This document shows, one piece after another, positions 43,470 through 51,517 of a stretch of DNA of 64,000 bases; the first letter of the stretch is position 1, and each line of letters begins with the position of its first letter. The stretch lies in contig JAFXPN010000011.1 in the NCBI GenBank assembly GCA_017527865.1, forward strand, positions 62,001 through 126,000, given 5' to 3'. Under the pieces are notes generated by a model. That model saw only the letters and a program-made list of their open reading frames with translations. It did not search any database and had not been told where the DNA came from. The position numbers and the translations under genes were made by a program. The stretch is from Clostridiales bacterium. GTDB taxonomy: Bacteria > Bacillota > Clostridia > Saccharofermentanales > Saccharofermentanaceae.

Positions 43470-45164
43470 TCACCTGATCTTTCCCGCCGCCTCGAGCGCC
43501 TCTTCATAAGTCGCCTCGGCAGTTGTTCCGTCCATCCTGAACTTCAATTCGACAATGCCTTCCGCCGCACGTCTTCCTACGGTTACCCTGAGAGGGATAC
43601 CGAGAAGGTCGGCGTCCTTGAACTTAACTCCGGGACGCTCGTTGCGGTCATCGATCAAAGTCTCAAAACCGTTATCGATATAAGCGTTGTAGAGTTTCTC
43701 CGACAGTTCCATGATCTGCTCATCGTTCGTCTTTGTAGGGATAACGATGACCTTGTAAGGCGCCGCTACCGCAGGCCACTTGATGCCGTCTTCATCGTTA
43801 TACTGCTCGATGATGGCCGCAATGGTCCTTGATACGCCTATGCCGTAGCATCCCATTACCATGGAGTGCTCTTTTCCTTCCTTATCGAGGTAAACGCAGT
43901 TTAATGCATCGGAATACTTGGTGCCGAGCTTAAAGATATGTCCTACCTCAACGCCCCTTGCCATGCCGATCTTCTGTCCGCACTTGGGGCACAGGTCGCC
44001 TTCCTTAACATTCTTGATATCCTTTACGATATCTGCATTAAAGTCCCTTCCGGGATTAACGTTCTTAAAATGATGATCCGTCTCGCAGGCTCCGACGATG
44101 AAGTTTCTCATTCCCGCGACCTCGGTATCCATAACGATGTCGATCTTCTCTTTCAGACCGACAGGACCTGCAAATCCGACCTTGGCGCCCGTTATGCGCT
44201 CAACATCATCGAACGAAGCCAGATCCATCTCCATGGCTTCATAGATATTGCCGAGCTTTGTCTCATTTATATCCCTGTCTCCCCTTACCATTGCGGCGAC
44301 TATCCTGCCGTCGATGTTATAGAGTATGGTCTTGACGAACTTGTCGGGAGTCGTGCCCATGAATGCAACGAGTTCTTCGATGGTCTTCGCATCGGGTGTA
44401 TGGATCTTCTCTATCGCAAGCATATCGGAACCGTCCGGCTCGCCTTCCCTGCATGTTGCCTTCTCTTCGTTCGCCGCATATCCGCAGGCATCACAGAAGC
44501 AGATGGCATCTTCGCCTATGGGACTCTTTACCATGAATTCCTGAGATCCCGATCCGCCCATAGCGCCTGTGTCTGCATCGACGATAGTGTAGTCCAGACC
44601 GAGACGGTCAAAGATCCTCCTGTACGCGTCATACATCTTCTGATACGACTTATCGAGACCTTCCTCATCGATATCAAAGGAGTAAGCGTCCTTCATGACA
44701 AACTCCCTTGACCTTATGACGCCGAATCTCGGCCTCACTTCATCCCTGTACTTATGCTGTATCTGATAGAGAGTCACGGGAAGATTCTTATAGGATCTGA
44801 ATGTATCCCTCACAGCCTCCGTGAACGGCTCCTCATGTGTGGGGCCCAGGCAGAACTGTGCGCTCTTTCTGTCGTTTAAGCGGAACATCTCGGGACCGAA
44901 CCTCTCCCATCTTCCCGATGCCTGATAAGTCTCGGCCGGGAGCAGCGCCGGCATTATGAGTTCCTGTGCGCCCGCCCTGTCCATCTCTTCGCGGATGATC
45001 TTCTCGACATTCTTATAAACCTTGAAGCCCATCGGCATATACGCATATATTCCGGAACTCACCTTGCGGATAAGTCCGGCTCTTAACATCAGCTTATGTG
45101 ACGGTATCTCGGCGTCAGCCGGAACCTCTCTTTGTGTTGCGAAAAAAAGATTAGAAACTCTCAT
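43470..45164 (-). CDS. proS: Prolyl-tRNA synthetase (bacterial type)
   Basis: The protein has 564 residues. Class II motifs appear in the order motif 1 ([20 protein letters not shown]), motif 2 ([20 protein letters not shown]) and motif 3 ([16 protein letters not shown]). Between them is the editing (INS) domain of bacterial ProS, and a C-terminal anticodon-binding domain follows. It charges tRNA-Pro. AGGAGT precedes the start, and a good promoter lies 35 bases further up; no T-box leader is seen. Confidence 0.97.
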   Translation of the reverse strand: MRVSNLFFATQREVPADAEIPSHKLMLRAGLIRKVSSGIYAYMPMGFKVYKNVEKIIREEMDRAGAQELIMPALLPAETYQASGRWERFGPEMFRLNDRKSAQFCLGPTHEEPFTEAVRDTFRSYKNLPVTLYQIQHKYRDEVRPRFGVIRSREFVMKDAYSFDIDEEGLDKSYQKMYDAYRRIFDRLGLDYTIVDADTGAMGGSGSQEFMVKSPIGEDAICFCDACGYAANEEKATCREGEPDGSDMLAIEKIHTPDAKTIEELVAFMGTTPDKFVKTILYNIDGRIVAAMVRGDRDINETKLGNIYEAMEMDLASFDDVERITGAKVGFAGPVGLKEKIDIVMDTEVAGMRNFIVGACETDHHFKNVNPGRDFNADIVKDIKNVKEGDLCPKCGQKIGMARGVEVGHIFKLGTKYSDALNCVYLDKEGKEHSMVMGCYGIGVSRTIAAIIEQYNDEDGIKWPAVAAPYKVIVIPTKTNDEQIMELSEKLYNAYIDNGFETLIDDRNERPGVKFKDADLLGIPLRVTVGRRAAEGIVELKFRMDGTTAEATYEEALEAAGKIR

Positions 45165-45197
45165 TTATTCAAAGCGACTCCTATTAAATAATAAATA

Positions 45198-45226
45198 ATT
45201 ATAAGGGCAGAACACCGTTTTTTCAA
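45198..45226 (-). promoter_or_regulatory. Promoter of proS
   Basis: On the minus strand, TTGAAA (45221-45226) and TATAAT (45198-45203) are 17 bases apart, directly after the RNase J gene. Confidence 0.7.
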
Positions 45227-45243
45227 TCAAAGGGCCGATCCTC

Positions 45244-47115
45244 TTATCTGCGGCGGGGCTTGCTCGGGAATTCCACAAAAGACGCATCCGTCATTATCAT
45301 TGGCCTTCTCCCCGTCCTCTCGTACAGGAATTCACGGACCTGGTTGCGGAACATGCGCGTGCTTATCTTGGAAGCCATGCTCTCTCCTTTTAGCGCTCCC
45401 GCTGACAAAAGCTGCGCAACTTTCAAAGACAGGGCTTCGTGTACCTCGTCCTTCTCGTCATCGATGACGAATCCTATGGAATTGACCGACGGTTCGCAGG
45501 CGAGCTGTCCTGAAGTCAGGTCGACGGTAACCGTTATCGATACGCAGCCGTCTTCACCCAGATGAATGCGGTCGCTCATCAGATGATCATCTTTTACAGA
45601 TGCCGAAGATCCGTCGATCAGTATGGCCTGGGCGGGGACCTCCCCGGTAACTTCCGCGGTACTGCCGTCCGTCTCGAATACATCACCGTTTCTCAGGACG
45701 TATATATCCTCCGGGTCCATGCCGAGACTCTGCGCGAGCTGGGCATGTCTTATGAGCATCCTGTATTCGCCGTGTACCGGAATAAAGAACTTAGGCTTTA
45801 TGAGCGTATGAAGAAGCCTGATCTCGTCGCGGTAAGCATGGCCTGACACATGGACTTCGGCGAGCGATTCATAGATCACATCAGCGCCTTTCTTGAACAG
45901 CTCATCGATGAGCTTATAGATCGACTTCTCATTTCCGGGGATAGGGTGCGCTGAGACGATAACCGTATCTCCTTCCCTTATCTCCACCTCCTTATGCGAT
46001 GCGAAGGCCATCCTCGAAAGCGAACTCGTAGGTTCGGCCTGTGAGCCCGTTGTCAGTACGACTATCTCATTATCCGGGTATCTGTTAATCGCTCCGATAT
46101 CGATCAGAGTATCGGGATCCATGTCTATATAACCCAGTGAATTCGCAATGTTAAACACGTTGATCATAGATCTTCCCGACAGGCACACGTGACGTCCGTT
46201 AAGCTCTGCGGCAGTGATGATCTGCTGCATCCTGTGCACATGGCTCGAGAACGTAGCGACTATTATCCTTCCGTCCGCCTCGCGGAAGATGTTCTGGAAG
46301 GCTGTGCCGACTTCCTTTTCGGAAGGGGAGGAACCCTCCTTCTCGATGTTGGTGCTCTCGCAAAGGAAACACAGTACTCCCTCGTGTCCCAATTCCCCGA
46401 ACCTTTGAAGGTCCATGACCTTGCCGTTTATGGGGGTGTAGTCGATCTTAAAATCGCCCGAATGCACGATGAGTCCCGCCGGGGTATGTATCGCAAGCGC
46501 ATACGAATCCGCGATGCTGTGATTTACTCTCACGAACTCGGCGACGAATGAGTTTCCCAGACGGACACGGTCCCCGTTGCGGCAGGCATTGAGGCTTATA
46601 CCCTTAAGGCTCACTCCGTTGTCCTCAAGCTTATGCCTTACGAGTTCCACCGTGAGCTTGCCTCCGTAGACAGGACATTTGAATTCGCGCAGAAAGTACG
46701 GGAGCGCGCCGATATGGTCCTCATGTCCGTGGGTAAGGAGTATGCCCTTGAGCTTATACACATTCTCCCTCACATAAGAATAATCCTGGATAACGCAGTC
46801 GACGCCCGGGGTGTCATCGCCGCCGAAAGCCATTCCGACATCGATGATGATAAGGTCGTTGCCGTATTCTATGGCAGTCATATTCTTGCCGATCTCAAGA
46901 AGACCTCCGAGAGGGATTATCTTAAGTTTCTTCTTTTGCTTCGGCTGCTTCGGCTGTTTGGGCTCCTTCTGAAGCTTCTGCGTCTTGGCCGTCTTCGGAG
47001 ATTTCTCCTTGGCCTTCGTATCTTTCTTAGTCTTAGTCTCCTTGGATTTGACCTGCTTTGAAGATGTCTTGGGATCTTTCTGTTTCTTGTCGGAAGTCTT
47101 GGATTTCTCGCTCAT
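45244..47115 (-). CDS. rnj: Ribonuclease J
   Basis: The protein has 623 residues. The first ~65 are a lysine-rich disordered extension (repeats of K-x-P/K-Q). The metallo-beta-lactamase/beta-CASP core follows, with IPLGGLLEIGKNMTAIEY, the metal motif LTHGHEDHIGALPY, VNHSIADSYALAI, HSGDFKID and VSGHAYRDEI. It acts as a 5'-3' exonuclease and endonuclease in mRNA decay and rRNA processing. The basic extension probably adds RNA binding. Confidence 0.95.
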   Translation of the reverse strand: MSEKSKTSDKKQKDPKTSSKQVKSKETKTKKDTKAKEKSPKTAKTQKLQKEPKQPKQPKQKKKLKIIPLGGLLEIGKNMTAIEYGNDLIIIDVGMAFGGDDTPGVDCVIQDYSYVRENVYKLKGILLTHGHEDHIGALPYFLREFKCPVYGGKLTVELVRHKLEDNGVSLKGISLNACRNGDRVRLGNSFVAEFVRVNHSIADSYALAIHTPAGLIVHSGDFKIDYTPINGKVMDLQRFGELGHEGVLCFLCESTNIEKEGSSPSEKEVGTAFQNIFREADGRIIVATFSSHVHRMQQIITAAELNGRHVCLSGRSMINVFNIANSLGYIDMDPDTLIDIGAINRYPDNEIVVLTTGSQAEPTSSLSRMAFASHKEVEIREGDTVIVSAHPIPGNEKSIYKLIDELFKKGADVIYESLAEVHVSGHAYRDEIRLLHTLIKPKFFIPVHGEYRMLIRHAQLAQSLGMDPEDIYVLRNGDVFETDGSTAEVTGEVPAQAILIDGSSASVKDDHLMSDRIHLGEDGCVSITVTVDLTSGQLACEPSVNSIGFVIDDEKDEVHEALSLKVAQLLSAGALKGESMASKISTRMFRNQVREFLYERTGRRPMIMTDASFVEFPSKPRRR

Positions 47116-47138
47116 TTTTGTATTTCCGTTTCTAATTA

Positions 47139-48146
47139 TTAATTCACTATGTAGACGTCGCAGTCTGTAACGGTATGGCTGCCGTTCGCGAAGATATCAA
47201 GGTGCGCCCCGTTGACTCCGGGTCCGTGATCTTCCACGGTATAGTAGCCGTCACCGCCCAGAGGATCGTTCGGCAGATACAGGACCGTGCCCGACGGAAA
47301 GATGCTCCAGTCGGCGGCAACCGTCCTTCCTTCGGAACAGGTGGTGCCGGTTGCAGTCGTGATGCTGTACGTTCCGTCGCTCCGAATCTGGGGACCGTAG
47401 AACGTGATATGGCAGACTCCGTAATATGTCATTCCCGATGTATCTGCCGTGCCCGCGGTATTGCCCTCGTTTATGGGAGGCGTCGTCGGCCGGCTCTGTG
47501 TGGTCGCAGCCGTCGTCGCCTGGGTCGCGGCAGTAGTTGCCGCAGTCGGCGACGTTGTAGTCGCCACGGGCTCCTCCGAAGTCAGCTCCGTAAGGACAAA
47601 GTTCCCGCTGTATGTACGGTACCATCCTGTTGCCGTTCTTCCGGTAACATCGATCTGTTCACCGACATGAATGAGCCTCACTACATCGTACCCGGTACCG
47701 GGGCCGGACCTCAGATTTATATCACTGCCTGCATAGACAGTCGTATAGAACTCAACGGGCACATTGGGATCCGTTGTCTCCGTCGCCTGCGTTTCCGCCG
47801 ACAAGATCGCTTCAGTCTGCGTCTGTTCCGCCTCTGTCTGATCAGGCACGGCCTCAGCAGCGGCCGTCTCCTCCTGCTCTTCCGTTTCCTGCGCAGGCAT
47901 CGTTTCTTCCTGTTCGGGGAAAGTCTCTTCTGATACTCCTGCAGCTTCCGCGCTCTGAGCCGCCTCCTGCAGAACTTCGGCCTGGGCTTTCCTTCTGGCG
48001 CGGTCTGCCCTTACCCATGACTCGAAGACGGTATATACCCCGATCGACACAAGAAGACACAGCGCTGTCACAGCGGCAATGCCGGCCGCCGTCCGCATCC
48101 TGTCTCTTGACAGATCATCCTTTAATGTCGAATTGATAAAACGCAT
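47139..48146 (-). CDS. Membrane-anchored SH3-3D cell-wall protein
   Basis: The protein has 335 residues. A membrane anchor (~19-42) is followed by a Glu/Gln/Thr/Ala-rich linker (~50-125), a bacterial SH3 domain (INLRSGPGTGYDVVRLIHVG), a Thr/Ala-rich linker, and a C-terminal 3D domain with its three conserved aspartates (AADWSIFPSGT, TVEDHGPGV, AHLDIF). The 3D fold occurs in wall-remodelling transglycosylases such as the YabE/Rpf group, so peptidoglycan is the likely substrate. An extended -10 (TGGTAAAAT) ends only six bases before the ATG, and no ribosome binding site is seen. Confidence 0.88.
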   Translation of the reverse strand: MRFINSTLKDDLSRDRMRTAAGIAAVTALCLLVSIGVYTVFESWVRADRARRKAQAEVLQEAAQSAEAAGVSEETFPEQEETMPAQETEEQEETAAAEAVPDQTEAEQTQTEAILSAETQATETTDPNVPVEFYTTVYAGSDINLRSGPGTGYDVVRLIHVGEQIDVTGRTATGWYRTYSGNFVLTELTSEEPVATTTSPTAATTAATQATTAATTQSRPTTPPINEGNTAGTADTSGMTYYGVCHITFYGPQIRSDGTYSITTATGTTCSEGRTVAADWSIFPSGTVLYLPNDPLGGDGYYTVEDHGPGVNGAHLDIFANGSHTVTDCDVYIVN

Positions 48147-48180
48147 CTTGATATTTTACCATAAAGGTATGAACAAACCT

Positions 48181-48543
48181 TTAAGACCGGCTCTTAACAT
48201 CCCTGGTCGCCACTATATCGGCCCCTGTTCCCGCGGCATCCACGATCAATACATCTCCTGTCGATACGGGAGCCATCACCCGGCAGCGCTTAATTGCTTC
48301 AATGACCTGCCCCGTCATGTCCTTCGGCACATCGGAAAGAGTCTTGACTGACACAAGAGGCATATCGCCTCCGTCAACTCTCACCGAACCCGTGACAACC
48401 CTCACAGGCGCCGTGACTTCCTTTGCTCCGTATTCTGCTCCCCTCGGACAGGAATTGCCCGTGACAGAAACACTGCCGCCGTTGACCTCGACCTTCAGCG
48501 CGCATCCCAAGGGACATCTTATGCAGGTTAATTCCGTTGTCAT
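48181..48543 (-). CDS. DUF1667 protein, third subunit of a GlpA-like module
   Basis: The protein has 120 residues. Four cysteines near the N-terminus (CIRCPLGC and NSCPRG) look like a metal or iron-sulfur site. DUF1667 proteins are found with the two flavoproteins encoded upstream and probably pass electrons in that complex. The gene begins two bases after the FAD-oxidoreductase stop, so it is co-translated. Confidence 0.9.
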   Translation of the reverse strand: MTTELTCIRCPLGCALKVEVNGGSVSVTGNSCPRGAEYGAKEVTAPVRVVTGSVRVDGGDMPLVSVKTLSDVPKDMTGQVIEAIKRCRVMAPVSTGDVLIVDAAGTGADIVATRDVKSRS

Positions 48544-48545
48544 AA

Positions 48546-49808
48546 TCAGTCCTCCACCCGTATCGTTATATCGCTTATGCCTTCCGGGATCGTATCCTTG
48601 CCGATCGTGACCTGCTCCATCTCCCCCGGTGACATTATCCTCTTCTTTATCCTCCTGTGTTCTTTGCCGCCGTACAGAATGACAAGCTGCTTATCCCGGT
48701 AAACATCGGAGACTCTGAACCTGACTGTCACCTTATCCGCCATGTTCACCGGATCGACCGTGTTGGGTATCGTATACCGGATACCTTCACCCGCTTTGAG
48801 ACACAGCGCTTCGCCGTGTTCGGCGCACGCCTCTTTGCCCCTTTTCACAAATTCCGCTGCGGACAGCCCGGCAAGCTCCGCCTCCTCCGATACGTAATCA
48901 ACAAGGTCGTGAACATGGAGCACATTGCCGCACGCGAAAATGCCTTCGGCGGATGTCTCAAGTCTGTCGTTTACAAAGGCGCCTCCGGTGACCCTGTTAA
49001 TGCCGATCCCCGCAGACGATGTCAGCTCATTCTCCGGCAGAAGACCGCACGACAGCAGCAGAGTATCGCATTCATAGTATTCTTCCGTACCGGGCACAGG
49101 CTTCCTGCCGGCATCGACCTGAGCGATCGTAACGCCCGTCACACGTTCCTTCCCGTGGATCCTGACGACCGTATGCGAGAGCTTGAGAGGTATGCCGAAG
49201 TCATCGAGGCACTGGACGATATTCCTCTTAAGGCCGCCCGAGTAAGGCATGAGTTCAGCTACAACCTTAACTTCGGCTCCCTCCCATGTCAGCCTTCTGG
49301 CCATGATGAGCCCGATATCTCCGGACCCCAGTATCACAACCTTCCTTCCGACCGAAAGCCCTTCTATATTGATAAGCCGCTGGGCAGTCCCGGCCGTGTA
49401 TATGCCTGCAGGGCGGGAGCCGGGAACATTCAGGGCTCCGCGGGGTCTCTCGCGGCATCCCATAGCCAGTATCACGGCGCCCGCCTTTACGGTGACCTCT
49501 CCCTCGGAAGGATTGATATACGTAACTTCCCTGCCGGGAGTAACGGAGGTAACCATGGTGTTGAGCTTGTACGGGATGCCCTCTGCTTCGGCCATGTTGA
49601 TATACCGGCCCGCATATTCAGGTCCCGTCAGTTCCTCCTTGAAGGTGTGGAGTCCGAATCCGTTATGGATGCACTGATTGAGGATGCCTCCGAGCCGCTC
49701 ATCGCGCTCGATGATCAGTATGTCCTCTACCCCGTTCCTGCGCGCGCTTAACGCGGCCGCAAGTCCCGCAGGACCGCCTCCTATTATCACAACATCACGA
49801 TACTCCAT
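48546..49808 (-). CDS. FAD/NAD-dependent oxidoreductase of the GlpA-like module
   Basis: The protein has 420 residues. It has an FAD Rossmann motif (VVIIGGGPAGLAAALSA), a second dinucleotide site (VVILGSGDIGLIMARRL) and the FAD-closing block GIFACGNVLHVHDLVDYV. It resembles the small-subunit pyridine nucleotide-disulfide oxidoreductase family. With the GlpA-like and DUF1667 proteins it may form a membrane-peripheral glycerol-3-phosphate dehydrogenase. The ATG at 49808 follows an AGAGGTGAT site and lies 14 bases inside the upstream gene. Confidence 0.9.
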   Translation of the reverse strand: MEYRDVVIIGGGPAGLAAALSARRNGVEDILIIERDERLGGILNQCIHNGFGLHTFKEELTGPEYAGRYINMAEAEGIPYKLNTMVTSVTPGREVTYINPSEGEVTVKAGAVILAMGCRERPRGALNVPGSRPAGIYTAGTAQRLINIEGLSVGRKVVILGSGDIGLIMARRLTWEGAEVKVVAELMPYSGGLKRNIVQCLDDFGIPLKLSHTVVRIHGKERVTGVTIAQVDAGRKPVPGTEEYYECDTLLLSCGLLPENELTSSAGIGINRVTGGAFVNDRLETSAEGIFACGNVLHVHDLVDYVSEEAELAGLSAAEFVKRGKEACAEHGEALCLKAGEGIRYTIPNTVDPVNMADKVTVRFRVSDVYRDKQLVILYGGKEHRRIKKRIMSPGEMEQVTIGKDTIPEGISDITIRVED

Positions 49809-51240
49809 CTGTATCACCTCTTAAAAGCTCGGAACCCGGTCTGTTCTTAGTGATCTTCTCCATCGGTATCCCGAGCTCATCGCTCAGGATCTTCATGGCC
49901 GCCGGGGTACAGAATCCGGACTGACATCTTCCCATTCCCTGGCGCACTCTCCGCTTTATTCCGTCAAGGCTCCTTGCTCCGGGCGTCCTTCTTATCGCCT
50001 CGAGTATCTGACCTTCCGTAACGTTCTCGCAGCGGCATACTATCCTCCCGTACTCAGGATGTTCTCTTATGAGCCTTGAACGCTCTTCCGCAGACAGCCT
50101 GGATACATCGGTAAATCCTTTGCGCGTCCCTATATAATCCGTCTTCGGCTTATAGCCGTTTCTGCTCACCACCAGTCCGGCTATATACTCGCCTATGGCA
50201 GGAGCGGAAGAAAGGCCCGGAGATGAAATGGCGGCGGCTTCAAAGAATCCGGGGTTCTCTTCCGCTTCACCCAGGATAAAATCGTAATCCTGTCCGTGCG
50301 CCCGAAGACCCGCAAAACTTGTGATGGTAAGGTTGTACGGGATGCCGGGCACGCTTCTCAAAGCCTTGGTCTTTATATCTTCCATTCCTTCTGAAGTAGT
50401 CGTTGTATCTTCTTTGTCCTCTATATCTTCAGCATTTGGTCCCACGAGAAGATTGCCGTGTACGGTGGGAGTCACGAGAACACCCTTGCCGTACGGTCCC
50501 GGAAGCTGGAACACCGTGGATGAGACAAGATCTCCCGCCTGTTTGTCAAGGAGCACATACTCGCCCCTGCGGGGTGTTATGCTGATCTTCTGTGACCTCA
50601 TCATGTTATGGAATCTGTCTGCGTAGACACCTGCGGCATTTACTACATTACGGGCGAAAAACTCACCGCGGTCCGTCCTAATCACGAAGCCGCCTTCACC
50701 GTCCCTGACGATCCCGGTCACCTCTTCGAGAAATCTGAACTGCGCGCCGTTAGCGGCAGCATTCTCGGCAAACGCAGCTGTCATGCCGAACGGACATACG
50801 ATGCCGGCGGTAGGCGCCCAAAGCGCGGCAATGACCTCGTCTGATACGGCAGACTCCTTCTGACGGACCTGCTCCCCGGTCAATATCTCAATGCCATCGA
50901 CCCCGTTTTTTATACCGCGGTCATAGAGTTCCTTAAGTCTCGGCATACCAGCTTCGTCAAAGCACAGTACAAGCGATCCGTTATTCCTGTAAGGAAAATC
51001 CAAAGTCTCTGACAGTTCTTCTATGAGCTTCGAACCACGGACATTCATCCGGGCCTTTAATGTTCCCGGTCTTGCATCGTACCCCGCGTGAACTATGCCC
51101 GAATTTGCCTTGCTGGTTCCGGAACATACGTCCTCCTCCTTTTCGAGTACGATGACGCTCACTTCCGATCTGCACAGATACATGGCGACCGCACAGCCCG
51201 TTACGCCGGCGCCGATCACTGCTACATCATACTTATCCAT
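49795..51240 (-). CDS. GlpA-like FAD-dependent glycerol-3-phosphate dehydrogenase with BFD iron-sulfur domain
   Basis: The protein has 481 residues. An N-terminal DAO-type FAD domain (VAVIGAGVTGCAVAMYL) precedes a C-terminal [2Fe-2S] BFD domain with cysteines in CRCENV and GRCQSGFC. The combination is that of GlpA-type anaerobic glycerol-3-phosphate dehydrogenases, although substrate choice in this family varies. It is the first gene of a three-gene operon. A GGAGGTGAA site precedes the ATG. Confidence 0.88.
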   Translation of the reverse strand: MDKYDVAVIGAGVTGCAVAMYLCRSEVSVIVLEKEEDVCSGTSKANSGIVHAGYDARPGTLKARMNVRGSKLIEELSETLDFPYRNNGSLVLCFDEAGMPRLKELYDRGIKNGVDGIEILTGEQVRQKESAVSDEVIAALWAPTAGIVCPFGMTAAFAENAAANGAQFRFLEEVTGIVRDGEGGFVIRTDRGEFFARNVVNAAGVYADRFHNMMRSQKISITPRRGEYVLLDKQAGDLVSSTVFQLPGPYGKGVLVTPTVHGNLLVGPNAEDIEDKEDTTTTSEGMEDIKTKALRSVPGIPYNLTITSFAGLRAHGQDYDFILGEAEENPGFFEAAAISSPGLSSAPAIGEYIAGLVVSRNGYKPKTDYIGTRKGFTDVSRLSAEERSRLIREHPEYGRIVCRCENVTEGQILEAIRRTPGARSLDGIKRRVRQGMGRCQSGFCTPAAMKILSDELGIPMEKITKNRPGSELLRGDTDGVS

Positions 51241-51275
51241 GAGTTCACCTCCGGAAGGTATTGTCCGATACTTTT

Positions 51276-51284
51276 ATTTTACCA
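51276..51284 (-). promoter_or_regulatory. Extended -10 of the GlpA-like operon
   Basis: The minus strand reads TGGTAAAAT about 36 bases before the start. Next to it, at about 51287-51299, is the palindrome TTGACATTGTCAA, a possible operator shared with the divergent small gene. Confidence 0.45.
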
Positions 51285-51342
51285 CGTTGACATTGTCAAT
51301 TGATTGTCATACCCGCGTTAACATTGAAATACGGCTGCTCAA

Positions 51343-51348
51343 TATAAT
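51343..51348 (+). promoter_or_regulatory. -10 of the 46-residue membrane protein gene
   Basis: A consensus TATAAT ends six bases before the ATG at 51355, so the message would be leaderless. TTAACA at 51318-51323 is a possible -35 with long (19-base) spacing. Confidence 0.4.
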
Positions 51349-51354
51349 CGTGAT

Positions 51355-51495
51355 ATGGCACAGGAAGGATTCAACATCAGGGAAAAGCCCAAAGACACAC
51401 AGGCAAGGAAGATCGCGGTCTACACGGTCTGCGTTCTGGTATTGATACTTTCGGTGCTTCTTGATATATACTTTATCGGTGAATTGATCGCATAA
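51355..51495 (+). CDS. Small single-pass membrane protein (46 residues)
   Basis: A charged, hydrophilic N-terminus (~19 residues, with REKPKDTQARK) is followed by one membrane helix of about 22 residues (VYTVCVLVLILSVLLDIYFI) and a short tail. The positive residues before the helix predict that the N-terminus is inside the cell. No Shine-Dalgarno sequence is visible, but a TATAAT lies just upstream. The stop is 22 bases before the GT-C-like gene on the same strand, which suggests a joint transcript. I do not recognise the family. Confidence 0.6.
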   Translation: MAQEGFNIREKPKDTQARKIAVYTVCVLVLILSVLLDIYFIGELIA

Positions 51496-51517
51496 CCAGT
51501 TATCAGGAGAGACCAAA

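Noticed and set aside
45165..45243. T-box leader before proS
   Set aside because: The gap is too short and holds an ordinary promoter; no T-box sequence or specifier stem is visible.
48657..49751. 364-residue plus-strand frame opposite the FAD-oxidoreductase
   Set aside because: Antisense shadow of a gene with intact dinucleotide-binding motifs; no family features of its own.
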